NCBI GenBank assembly: GCA_002359185.1
Contig: DEML01000003.1
Location: 103,809 to 167,808, forward strand
Source of the DNA: Planctomycetaceae bacterium UBA2671
GTDB taxonomy: Bacteria > Planctomycetota > Planctomycetia > Planctomycetales > Planctomycetaceae
Direction of reading: 5' to 3'
DNA: 64,000 nucleotides
A program made the position numbers and the translations under genes. Below are positions 26,219 through 37,653 of this stretch, one piece after another; positions within the stretch are counted from its first letter, which is position 1; every line of letters begins with the position of its first letter. The notes under the pieces are model-generated. The model did no database searches. It saw only the letters and a list, made by a program, of their open reading frames with translations, and was not told the DNA's origin.

Positions 26219-27169
26219 ATGAATTCAATCATTTCTGAACGTTATGTCGAGATGTCTAATATCGTTAAGGCTTACCCGAATCCTTACGGGGAGGATGTCA
26301 AAGTCATTGATGGCTTCAATCTCAAAATCCACAAGGGTGAAGTCATTGGTGTCATCGGCCATTCGGGCTGTGGCAAATCAACTGTTCTGACGATGCTGGC
26401 CGGATTGAACTCCATAACTCAGGGAGGAATTATCGTTGATGGAAAGGAAATCTCCGGGCCTGGGCCAGATCGATCCGTAGTCTTTCAGGCTCCTTGTTTA
26501 CTTCCCTGGATGACCGCTTATGGAAACGTCAAACTCGGAGTCGATCGTGTTTATCCTCACGTGACTGCTTCTGTCCGGAAAGAAATCATCGAGTATTACT
26601 TGAGCATTGTCGGCTTAGCTGACTCGATGCATCGTTACCCCCGTGAACTTTCCGGCGGAATGCAACAACGTGTCGGCATCGCTCGGGCAATCGCCTTGAA
26701 ACCGAAAGTCCTGCTACTGGACGAACCCTTCGGTCGGCTCGACTCTCTCACTCGCATGGAACTTCAGGATGTCATTTTAGAGATTCTGAATCGGGAACAT
26801 CTCACAACCGTATTGATTACTCATGATGTTGATGAATCGATCTACATGTGCGATCGCGTCTGCATGATGACAAATGGTCCAGGCTCGAAAGTTGGCAATT
26901 TAATGTCGATTCCATTTGCACGACCCAGAAATCGTGCAGAAATCCTCGAACACCCCGATTACTACAACTACCGCGCAGAACTGATCTGCTTTCTTGAAGA
27001 ACAGGAACATGCCAAATCAGGAATATGCGAACAGCCTGTCGCAATTCAAGCGGTGGGTGAAGAGACACATAGCGAACTCAATTCCTCAAGCAGCGATACT
27101 TCGACAGATATTCCAGTCATGAGTGATGAAGACTCGGTTGCCATGTCGCATGTTGGAACAACGGACTGA
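26219..27169 (+). CDS. nrtD: nitrate ABC transporter ATP-binding protein (second)
   Basis: The protein has 316 residues; AGGAG lies upstream of the ATG. Walker A (GHSGCGKST), Q-loop (VFQAPCLLPWM), signature (LSGGMQQR), Walker B (VLLLDEPFGRLD) and the switch histidine (LITHDVDES) are all present, so this is the catalytically complete partner of the preceding ATPase. A C-terminal tail of about 60 residues rich in Ser, Glu and Asp extends beyond the fold and has no known role. NrtD/TauB/SsuB-type family. Confidence 0.9.
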   Translation: MNSIISERYVEMSNIVKAYPNPYGEDVKVIDGFNLKIHKGEVIGVIGHSGCGKSTVLTMLAGLNSITQGGIIVDGKEISGPGPDRSVVFQAPCLLPWMTAYGNVKLGVDRVYPHVTASVRKEIIEYYLSIVGLADSMHRYPRELSGGMQQRVGIARAIALKPKVLLLDEPFGRLDSLTRMELQDVILEILNREHLTTVLITHDVDESIYMCDRVCMMTNGPGSKVGNLMSIPFARPRNRAEILEHPDYYNYRAELICFLEEQEHAKSGICEQPVAIQAVGEETHSELNSSSSDTSTDIPVMSDEDSVAMSHVGTTD

Positions 27170-27186
27170 AGTTAAGTAGGTAAGTA

Positions 27187-28083
27187 ATGTATTCAAGTAT
27201 TGAAAAAGTGAAATCAAATGCAGACTTTATTGGTCTGTGGTATCGCGATAATGATCGAATGGTCTTTTCGTCTGCAATTTCTGACCGCATGTCCTGGGAG
27301 AAGCCGACAGAAGAATGTGATCAGATTGCGCACGAAGCAGCCCGGAATAAATCACCTGTCATCCGCAGCGATGAAACTCAATTTGATTTCACCACTTTCC
27401 TGTTGGCGATTCCGATTCTGTCTCAGAATGTCGTGAAATCAGTCGTCGTCTTTCGATTTTTAGAATCGATGATTCGCTTAACGGCTTTGGAAGTCTGGAA
27501 TCTTGTTGAGGATCGAGCCGACCTGGAATTGTTAGATGGTTGTTATGGACATTTACATCATTTCCGTGAAGTCAGTCAAAATGTGAGATTCCAAATTGGA
27601 ATTGGTTTACCAGGTATGACCTGGAAAACAGCGATGCCCCGCTTATTGCAACCATTGAGCACATCTGAAGAATTCATTCGCGCAGACGATGCCCTTCAGG
27701 TTGGGCTGGAGATTGGAGTCGGATTTCCAATTCTTGGTGAGCACGACGAAGTGCAGTCGGTCCTGTTAATGCTCTCGCCGAATCGACTCACGTTTGCCGA
27801 AGAGTTTCAGGTCTGGAGAGAAGAACAAGATCGATTCCGGATGAGCGATTCCCTGAATTGTCGAAACAAACGACATCCTGTTGCCGAAAATCACTGCAGT
27901 TTAAAGTTGCAGGCAGTGATCGAAGATCTGGTCGCAGAAGCGATGATTAAACAGACAATTGTCGTGGAAAAAATTCCTTCCCCGCTGTTAACAGAAGAGG
28001 AGAGAGAACTTTCAGGCATTGTGGTGATGCCCGTTCTGCGAGGTGTCGGAGCTTCCTCCGCATTAGTGTTATTGACAAATTAA
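27187..28083 (+). CDS. GAF-domain-like protein in the nitrate operon
   Basis: The protein has 298 residues without a signal peptide. It holds two or three GAF-like segments: a region around FLLAIPILSQNVVKSVVVF, a second with FQIGIGLPGMTWKTAMPRL and LEIGVGFPILGEHDEVQSVL, and a C-terminal IVVMPVLRGVGASSALVLL. GAF domains bind small ligands or sense redox state. No output domain (kinase, DNA-binding, cyclase) is visible, so it may modulate another protein. It sits 17 bases after nrtD and 18 bases before the Fe-S membrane protein gene, clearly inside the operon, suggesting it senses nitrate, nitrite or electron supply. Confidence 0.7.
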   Translation: MYSSIEKVKSNADFIGLWYRDNDRMVFSSAISDRMSWEKPTEECDQIAHEAARNKSPVIRSDETQFDFTTFLLAIPILSQNVVKSVVVFRFLESMIRLTALEVWNLVEDRADLELLDGCYGHLHHFREVSQNVRFQIGIGLPGMTWKTAMPRLLQPLSTSEEFIRADDALQVGLEIGVGFPILGEHDEVQSVLLMLSPNRLTFAEEFQVWREEQDRFRMSDSLNCRNKRHPVAENHCSLKLQAVIEDLVAEAMIKQTIVVEKIPSPLLTEEERELSGIVVMPVLRGVGASSALVLLTN

Positions 28084-28101
28084 GAGATACAGAATTTCAG
28101 C

Positions 28102-29792
28102 ATGAATTCCTCAACAGCATATCCTGACGAAGAGCAGATTGGCGCTCATAGCGACCTGTTAGGGTTACTGTTGCGCGAGCAGCAGGAAATGTCAGCTGTT
28201 GAACGATTTTCCCTGCTACACGACAATTCCATCGGAAGTTGCCAGGTCCAGCAATATCATACTTTACTTCCCACGATACCACTCGAAGCGGGTGAACAAT
28301 ATGGATTCTCGGTCGATCTTGATCGCTGCTCCGGCTGCAAAGCCTGCGTCACAGCTTGCCACAACTTAAACGGATTGGACGAAGATGAAGCCTGGCGAGA
28401 TGTCGGACTGCTCTACAGCGACTCCGCTAAAACTCCACTCATGCAGCACGTCACTTCAGCTTGTCATCACTGTATTGATCCGGCATGCATGAAAGCCTGT
28501 CCTACAAATTCCTACGAAAAGGACAAGGTGACTGGAATCGTGCGTCATCTCGATGATCAGTGCTTCGGCTGTCAATATTGTACACTGGCCTGCCCGTATG
28601 GAGTGCCGAAGTATCACGAGAAAAAGGGGATCGTTCGCAAGTGCGATATGTGTACTCAACGGTTGAGCGTCAATGAAGCCCCGGCTTGTGTCCAGGCCTG
28701 TCCCCACGAAGCCATTTCCATCACAAAGGTCAATATTGATGAAGCGAAAGCGAAAGCCCTCAAAAGGGAGTTCATCACCGGAGCACATGATCCGAGCTAT
28801 ACAATTCCGACAACCATTTATCACTCCAAAAAGCCACTTTCCGAAGAACTGCTTCGTGGAGATCAACATCAGTTGACTCCCGAACATGCTCACCTGCCTC
28901 TGGTCATTATGCTGGTCCTGATTCAGGTTTCCACCGGAGCGTTCCTGTTCCTCCAGTTGTGTCAACTTCTTTTTGACCCGGCTATCATGAATACGTTAAT
29001 GCCTTATTTGACCCTGGCAACTTTCGGAGTCAGTCAGGCCGCTTTGGGGGCAAGTACGATGCACCTGGGCCGCCCTCTCTATGCGTTTCGCGGCATCCTC
29101 GGCTTTACACATTCCTGGATGAGTCGGGAGATCGTCGCCTTCGGCCTCTACTCGGCTGCCGCAGGAGCGTTCTTCTCCAGTTTCTGGATCCCGGCTGGCT
29201 GGATGCCGATGCAGAGTGTCATTCAGAATTACGGCGGATGGGCTGCGGTTTTGACTGGTTACACTGGTATTGGCTGTTCGATCATGATCTATCAATGCAC
29301 CCAGCGAAGCTTCTGGAATGGATCCTACACGACAATGAAATTCATGCTGACAACTCTCGTTGGTGGAATTGCTTTTCTGATGATCATCACCCCTATCATT
29401 GCCCGATTATTTGGCGATGACAAGGCCTGGGAACTGGCAGCAACGGGTATGGTTCGCCTCTCTGGATTACTGATGGTGGCGGTCATTGCAAAATTGATTG
29501 CGGAAGGTTGGGTCTTCAGACATTTGCAATATGAAGAAGATTCGTCATTGAAAACCTCTGCAGAATTACTGGTCGAACCGCTGCGATATGTCCTGGGAAC
29601 ACGTATGGCGTTTGCCTTGCTGAGTATGGCTCTCGCTTTCGTGATCGTCGGTCAGGAAAACACACTCGCTCCCACTGCTATCGCAGTGCTGGCTGCTCTT
29701 TCTGGAATATCTGCACTCCTAGGAGAATTGACAGAGCGCTATCTGTTCTTCTCAGCCGTAGTTGCTCCCAAAATGCCGGGAGGATTGAGATC

Positions 29793-29796
<4 letters not shown>
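28102..29796 (+). CDS. DmsB-DmsC type fusion: Fe-S electron carrier with membrane anchor
   Basis: The protein has 564 residues. Residues about 60-250 contain four Cys clusters for four [4Fe-4S] centres (DRCSGCKACVTACHNL, SACHHCIDPACMKACPTN, QCFGCQYCTLACPYG, KCDMC plus ACVQACPHE), as in DmsB/NrfC. Residues about 270-560 form about eight hydrophobic helices of the DmsC/NrfD-like quinol-binding anchor family. The fusion should draw electrons from membrane quinol and hand them to the molybdopterin enzyme encoded next, whose start codon overlaps by 4 bases. No Tat signal is present, so the Fe-S part probably faces the cytoplasm. Confidence 0.88.
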
Positions 29797-32017
<2,221 letters not shown>

Positions 32018-32021
<4 letters not shown>

Positions 32022-33853
32022 ACCAATCCTACAATCCCTTCGACGACGAACAGAAGAATTATCTGCAGGGATTCATGATGGGAGCCGATGTCTCCCGAGC
32101 AGTCCGCGGCTTACCGATTCTTTCTGGACAGGGGCTCAAGGGAACTTCCATTCAAGTGGGGGGCACAACTTCTGCTGTTCCTGAAGGTATCGCAGGACCA
32201 GAGAGAATCCATCGCGAAGCCCAGGATCGTTTTCTGACCAACAAGAAAAAACTCTGTGCAGAAGAGCAGGCCAAGCGTGACAAGAATCCTCTCGATATGT
32301 GGAATGAAATGCTGGAGCATGCCGCCAGCGACAAATTCCCCAAAGGGACAGATGTCTTCCTCTTCAAGTTTCAAGGTCTGTTCTATGTTTCTCCCGCTCA
32401 AGATGCTTATATGTGTCGACTGCGAATTCCAGGAGGCATTCTCCGCAGCGATCAATTTCGAGGAGTCGCCGACTTGGCAGAATCACACGCTGGCGGATAT
32501 GCCGATGTGACAACGCGTGCCAATCTGCAACTGAGAGAAATTAGTCCTAAAGATGGCGTCCCTTTGTTAATGGGTCTGCAGGAACATGGAATTATTGTTC
32601 GCGGATCGGGTGGAGACAATATCCGCAATGTGACCGGCAATCCCACCAGTGGTCTCGATCCCCAGGAGATCATCGAGACATTACCTCTGGCTCGTGAGAT
32701 GCATCACTTTATTTTGAATCATCGCGAACTTTATGGGTTGCCTCGCAAATTTAATATTGCTTTTGAAGGGGGTGGCTCGATCAGCAGTCTCGAAGAAACC
32801 AATGATATCGGTTTCGCCGCAGTCAAAGTGAATGAAGATCATGCGACCACCGAAGTCCCGGCTGGAGTCTATTTCCGCTTAACGCTTGGCGGAATCACCG
32901 GTCATCTCGATTTTGCCCGCGATACTGGCGTTCTGGTTTTACCTTCAGAGTGTGTTCCCGTCGCTGATGCGATTTTGCGTGTCTTCATCGCCAATGGAGA
33001 CCGAACAGATCGCAAAAAAGCCCGGCTGAAATATGTACTCGATGATTGGGGCTTCGAAAAGTTTATAGAAGAGACTCAGAAATTATTGAATTTCCATTTG
33101 CGGAAATTTGATTTGACGCACTGCGAAAAAGCAGCTCCTGCTGATCGATATGGCCATGTCGGTGTACATCCTCAGAAACAGGAAGGCTTGAACTATATCG
33201 GCGTTGTTCTCCCAGTCGGTCGCTTAACTCCCCCACAAATGCACGGACTGGCTGATATTGCCGAATCACTGGGCGATCGCAAAATCCGCTTGACGGTCTG
33301 GCAAAATCTGTTGCTTTCAGGAATTCCCGACGACAAGGTCTCAGAAGCGACATCTCGAATTGAAGCGTTGGGATTGGACTGGAAAGCAAGCAACGTTCGA
33401 GGAGCGTTAGTCGCATGCACTGGAAACGCGGGATGCAAATACGCAGCTGCCAATACAAAACTCCATGCTGGGCTCATTGCAGACTATATGGAAGAACGCA
33501 TTGAACTCGATTCTCCCATCAATATTCATTTGACAGGCTGCCATCATTCGTGTGCCCAGCATTACATCGGCGATATCGGTTTGATCGCGACTAAAGTGGA
33601 GGTTGGAGAAGATGAAGACATGGTTGAAGGTTATCACATCTTTGTGGGTGGTGGATACGGCCCCGATCAGGGAATTGGTCGCGAGTTCAAGACGTCAGTC
33701 ACGCATGAAGAATGTCCTGCAGTGATCGCGAGGTTGTTGTTGACCTACCACGAACATCGCATGTCGGAACAGGAAACCTTTGTCGAATTTGTTAATCGAG
33801 TCGACATGATTGAACTCAACAAACTTTACGATGGAAATTTAGTGATGGCATAG
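32018..33853 (+). CDS. nirA: siroheme nitrite reductase (NirA-like)
   Basis: The protein has 611 residues; GAGGAGGA precedes the ATG, which overlaps nasA by 4 bases. The four Cys ligands of the coupled [4Fe-4S]-siroheme centre are present in ACTGNAGCKYA and TGCHHSCAQH. Two ferredoxin-like half-domains precede them (YADVTTRANLQLRE, RLTVWQNLLLSG). It reduces nitrite to ammonium with six electrons. The N-terminal 40 residues include DEQKNYLQGFMMGA, very like the N-terminus of the flavoprotein encoded next, hinting at a shared docking element. Sulfite reductase is the alternative, but the operon strongly favours nitrite. Confidence 0.92.
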
Positions 33854-33900
33854 CGATCGCTTCTGCAGTTAATTACCGGCCAATATCAAATAATTGTAAA

Positions 33901-33916
33901 TGTTTCACGTGAAACA
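33901..33916. promoter_or_regulatory. parS-like ParB binding site
   Basis: TGTTTCACGTGAAACA is a perfect 16-bp palindrome and equals the bacterial chromosomal parS consensus (TGTTNCACGTGAAACA). It lies in the 114-base gap between nirA and the flavoprotein gene. ParB-CTP clamps load at such sites to organise and segregate the origin region. No parA or parB is in the window. A chance match to a fully conserved 16-mer is unlikely. Confidence 0.85.
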
Positions 33917-33967
33917 AAACGAATTTCATTCCTCGGGAATGTGGAAAATTGAAATCGGAATCGAACA

Positions 33968-35536
33968 ATGAGTATTACATTAATCCCGGAAAGCGCACCG
34001 TTCAGTGACGAACAAAAAGCCTGGTTAAATGGCTTCTTCGCCGGCATGCTGGGACTGGAGCCTTCCAGCGATGAAGTGAAAGCGGAAGAAAACCGCTTGA
34101 CGGAACAGGCGGAAGCAGAAGCCGAGGAGGATTTCCCCTGGCACGATCCTGGACTCAATCTCCAGAAGCGCATGGAACTGGCCGAAGGTAAACCGGTTGA
34201 ACGTCGATTGATGGCTTCGATGGCGCAGTTGGATTGTGGTGCCTGCGGATATGTATGCAAAACCTATGCTGAGGCAATTGCTTCGGGTGGCGAGAAGAAT
34301 CTGAAACTTTGTGTGCCGGGAGCCAAAGAAACATCCAAAATGCTCAAGAAGGTTCTATCGGAAGCTGATGAAATTCCTGCAGCGAGCACGAGTGGAACAC
34401 CGGCCACAGCGGAAACGAACGGATCTACTTATCATCGGAGCAATCCCTTTCCCGCAAAACTGATCAAGTCGGAAACTCTCAATAAGCCAGGTTCCGCAAA
34501 AGATGTCCGGCATGTCGAAATTGATTTGTCAGGAAGTGACCTGCACTATGAAGTGGGTGATGCTCTGGGCGTTTATCCTACGAACTGCAATGAACTGGTC
34601 GAGGGAATTCTCGATCAGTTTTCGGAAGATCGGACAACCACTGTTTCCGTCGGTGCAGATTCCATGAGCTTTGTTGACGCGTTGACGAATCGATGCTGCC
34701 TCAAAGATGTTTCCGATGAATTTCTGGAATTGATAGCTGGTCTGGCGAAAGGTGAGCAGCAGCAGAAACTACGCGATTTGATTGATAGCGATGAAATTGA
34801 TGAGATGGATGTTCTGGATGTGTTGCACGATTTTCCCTCAGTACGACCTTCCGTTCAGGAGTTCATCGCCTCTTTAACGGAACTTGCACCACGACTCTAT
34901 TCGATTGCCAGCTCAAAATCTGTCGTCGGTGAAGCCGTCCATCTTACGGTTGGACGTGTCATCAAGGAATATCGTAATCGAGAACGCAAGGGTGTTGCTT
35001 CCACAATGTTTTCTGATCGTATGCTGCCGGGAAATGAATTACGCGTCTTTATTCAGAAATCACATGGCTTCGGTGTACCTGCGGATGACAACCTGCCTCT
35101 GATTATGATCGGCCCGGGAACCGGCATCGCTCCTTTCCGAGCTTTTCTGCAGGAGCGTCATGCCCGAAAGTCTCGGGGCAAGAACTGGTTATTCTTCGGG
35201 GATCAGAAGTCCGCAACCGATTTTCTTTATGAAGAAGAATTGAACCGTTATCTGGAAAATGGTTTGCTCTCGCGACTCGACACCGCTTTCAGTCGGGATC
35301 AGGAAGAGAAATTCTATGTCCAGAATCGCATGCTCGAAAATGCTCAGGAATTGTTCAACTGGCTCGAAGCCGGGGCCTGGGTTTGTGTTTGTGGAGATGC
35401 AAAACGGATGGCGGTTGATGTCGACAAAGCCCTGCATGAAGTGATTGTTACAGCGGGAGGGAAAACTCTGGAAGAAGCTAAAGACTATGTTCGTAATATG
35501 CACAAATCAGGCCGCTATGTGCGGGATATCTATTAA
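33968..35536 (+). CDS. CysJ-like flavoprotein reductase with N-terminal Cys-cluster domain
   Basis: The protein has 522 residues. There is no flavodoxin domain. Instead, after a DEQKAWLNGFFAGM segment, residues about 75-125 have DCGACGYVCKTYAEAIASG and a later Cys (LCVPG), a likely Fe-S site. Residues about 155-370 are the FAD-binding part (RLYSIASS) and residues 370-522 the NADPH-binding part (GTGIAPFRAFLQER, WLFFGDQKSATDF, CGDAKRMAVDV, ending YVRDIY). It should pass electrons from NADPH to the nitrite reductase encoded just upstream (or to sulfite reductase elsewhere). The only unusual feature of context is the parS site in front of it. Confidence 0.88.
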   Translation: MSITLIPESAPFSDEQKAWLNGFFAGMLGLEPSSDEVKAEENRLTEQAEAEAEEDFPWHDPGLNLQKRMELAEGKPVERRLMASMAQLDCGACGYVCKTYAEAIASGGEKNLKLCVPGAKETSKMLKKVLSEADEIPAASTSGTPATAETNGSTYHRSNPFPAKLIKSETLNKPGSAKDVRHVEIDLSGSDLHYEVGDALGVYPTNCNELVEGILDQFSEDRTTTVSVGADSMSFVDALTNRCCLKDVSDEFLELIAGLAKGEQQQKLRDLIDSDEIDEMDVLDVLHDFPSVRPSVQEFIASLTELAPRLYSIASSKSVVGEAVHLTVGRVIKEYRNRERKGVASTMFSDRMLPGNELRVFIQKSHGFGVPADDNLPLIMIGPGTGIAPFRAFLQERHARKSRGKNWLFFGDQKSATDFLYEEELNRYLENGLLSRLDTAFSRDQEEKFYVQNRMLENAQELFNWLEAGAWVCVCGDAKRMAVDVDKALHEVIVTAGGKTLEEAKDYVRNMHKSGRYVRDIY

Positions 35537-35617
35537 ACGATTGAACTTGCTCGCTGAAATATTACAAACTTCGCCCGTCGCTGAAAGTTTGTTATCATAA
35601 GAGAAATTAAACGATTC

Positions 35618-36859
35618 ATGTTTGCACTCGACAATCCAACTGACATGCCTTCACCGACGCCTACTGAGGAAGTCCTTCAGCAGGAAAATCGACAATTGCG
35701 ACAGCAACTCATCGATCTTTCCGCGGCTGTTTCTCGTCTGAAGGAGACTTCGGATCTTTACCGAATTGTCGCAGATACTGCTGCGGACGCAATTCTCTGT
35801 ATCAATGAAGAGGATGAAATCATCTATGCGAATCCCAGCACGAAAACATTGCTGGGGCATTCACCAGCCCGTCTGATCGGCCGGCGACTGACGACCCTCA
35901 TCCCACCGGAATATCACGCTCGTCACCAAAAAGGATTTCGTCAGTTTATCAGCAGTGGTGAAAAGTCCATCCGCTGGTCCGGTGTCGAACTGGTCGTGCT
36001 CCATGCCGATGGCTCACATATTCCCGTCGAAGTTTCCTTTGGAGCGGTGCAGGGAGAAGATGGCCATTATCGATTCTCAGGCTTTATTAGAGATTCCCGT
36101 CCGCGAAAACGACTCGAAAAGGAATCTCGCGATCGCCTGGCTGCACTGGCCCATGCCAACCGGCTAAAATCGGTTGGAGAACTGGCTTCCGGATTAGCTC
36201 ATGAATTGAATCAACCACTCTCGGCTGTCTGTCTTTATGCAGATCTGGCACTTGCTCAAGTTGAAGAACTCAAGCTGGAGAGTACGCTTCGTGAAAATCT
36301 GGAAATGACAGTCGCTCAGGCAGAGCGAGCTGCGGATATCATTCGGATTCTTCGGGAATTAATCCGCAAGAATGAGCCAAGACGTGAGCCTGTCGATCTC
36401 AACTCGGCCATTAATGCAGTTGTTCAGTTAATGCGATCCGAAATTGATTCCCGCAGCATCCAATTGCATTTGCAACTCTCAGAGATCATGCCTGCGATCC
36501 ATGCGGACCGAACTCAAATTGAACAGATCGTTCTCAATTTAATCCAGAATGCCCTGGAAGCGATTTCCGTGGATGAGAAAAATGAAAGAAAGATCAGTGT
36601 TCAGACTGAAGTGATTGATGCAATGGCTCATGTGATAGTTACCGATTCCGGATGCGGTTTACCTGAGGGGAATGAACAACAAGTCTTCGAGAATTTTTTC
36701 TCTACGAAGAAGGAAGGCCTGGGAATCGGATTGGGAATTTGCCGATCCATTGCGGAAATGCATCAAGGTCAGATTCTGGCACGAAATCATGAACCCGCTG
36801 GAGCCTGTTTCACACTGATTTTGCCCTGTCATCATAAGACTTCCCAGGAGGTGTTATGA
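35618..36859 (+). CDS. FixL-like PAS sensor histidine kinase
   Basis: The protein has 413 residues and no transmembrane helices, so it is soluble. A short coiled coil (about 15-45) precedes a PAS domain (about 45-165: ADAILCINEEDEIIYANPST, RLIGRRLTTLIPPEYHARH). The His in EYHARHQKGF aligns with the heme-ligand position of FixL, but such His residues also occur in non-heme PAS domains. The kinase part has the phospho-acceptor GLAHELNQPLSAV, the N-box LNLIQNALEAI and glycine boxes DSGCGLPEG and GLGIGLGICRSI. It overlaps the response regulator gene by 4 bases. Its place after the nitrate genes suggests control by oxygen, nitric oxide or redox. Confidence 0.9.
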   Translation: MFALDNPTDMPSPTPTEEVLQQENRQLRQQLIDLSAAVSRLKETSDLYRIVADTAADAILCINEEDEIIYANPSTKTLLGHSPARLIGRRLTTLIPPEYHARHQKGFRQFISSGEKSIRWSGVELVVLHADGSHIPVEVSFGAVQGEDGHYRFSGFIRDSRPRKRLEKESRDRLAALAHANRLKSVGELASGLAHELNQPLSAVCLYADLALAQVEELKLESTLRENLEMTVAQAERAADIIRILRELIRKNEPRREPVDLNSAINAVVQLMRSEIDSRSIQLHLQLSEIMPAIHADRTQIEQIVLNLIQNALEAISVDEKNERKISVQTEVIDAMAHVIVTDSGCGLPEGNEQQVFENFFSTKKEGLGIGLGICRSIAEMHQGQILARNHEPAGACFTLILPCHHKTSQEVL

Positions 36860-37479
36860 GTCATATTGTCATTAATGTTGTCGACGACGACCCAGCAGTC
36901 TCGCAGGCGATTTCTGTTGTTGCAAAATCGCTCGGCTATCGAGTCGCGTTGTATGCTTCTGCTGAGGATTTTCTGTACGGACATGATGCCGATCAGCCTG
37001 GCTGCATATTGCTCGATGTCAAAATGCCGGGCATGAGCGGGCTCGAACTGCAGCGCATGCTACGCGATGCTGGTGTTGTTCTGCCTGTCATTATGATGAG
37101 CGGACACGGAGATATCCCGATGGCTGTTGAAGCAATGACCGGCGGAGCCATTACGTTTCTTGAAAAACCATTCCGCATGAAGTTACTGGCAACGGAAATC
37201 GCCAAAGCAATTGAAATTGATCGTGTCACTCGAATAGAACGCGAGAAAAAAGATTACGCTCTTAAGAAATTGAAAATGTTGACGGAAAAAGAGCGTGTTG
37301 TGCTGACAGACATTGTCAACGGGCTGACCAACAAACAGATTGCTGAAAAACTGAATCTGTCGATCCGCGCGATTGAAGATCGTCGTTCTCGTGTGATGAA
37401 AAAACTGGAAGCGAATTCCATTATTGAACTGATCGATCTGACAAATCTTGTGCCTCACAAAGAGACCAACGCCAGCTAG
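36856..37479 (+). CDS. FixJ-like response regulator
   Basis: The protein has 207 residues, with AGGAGGTG just upstream of the ATG. The receiver domain has the acid pocket VVDDDPAV, phospho-acceptor Asp in LLDVKMPG, the Thr/Ser position MMSGHGD and the conserved Lys in FLEKPF. A LuxR/GerE-type helix-turn-helix follows (LTEKERVVLTDIVNGLTNKQ, LNLSIRAIEDRRSRVMKKL). It is the phosphorylation target of the kinase encoded immediately upstream. FixJ-type regulators act with sigma-70, so this protein is probably not the activator of the sigma-54 promoter in front of nrtA. Confidence 0.92.
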   Translation: MSHIVINVVDDDPAVSQAISVVAKSLGYRVALYASAEDFLYGHDADQPGCILLDVKMPGMSGLELQRMLRDAGVVLPVIMMSGHGDIPMAVEAMTGGAITFLEKPFRMKLLATEIAKAIEIDRVTRIEREKKDYALKKLKMLTEKERVVLTDIVNGLTNKQIAEKLNLSIRAIEDRRSRVMKKLEANSIIELIDLTNLVPHKETNAS

Positions 37480-37653
37480 TTCCCTAGCTGCAACATCTCT
37501 AATGCTTTCGATTTTCATCCCCAGGCTTTAGGATGATCTCAGTTCATTTTGATCGAAGACTATTACGGCTGTCCCGATCAATAATCCTGCGAATCACGCA
37601 CATGTCGCTTATGTGCATTCATCGTACATCCTCTTGGAATATCGGAGAATCCC

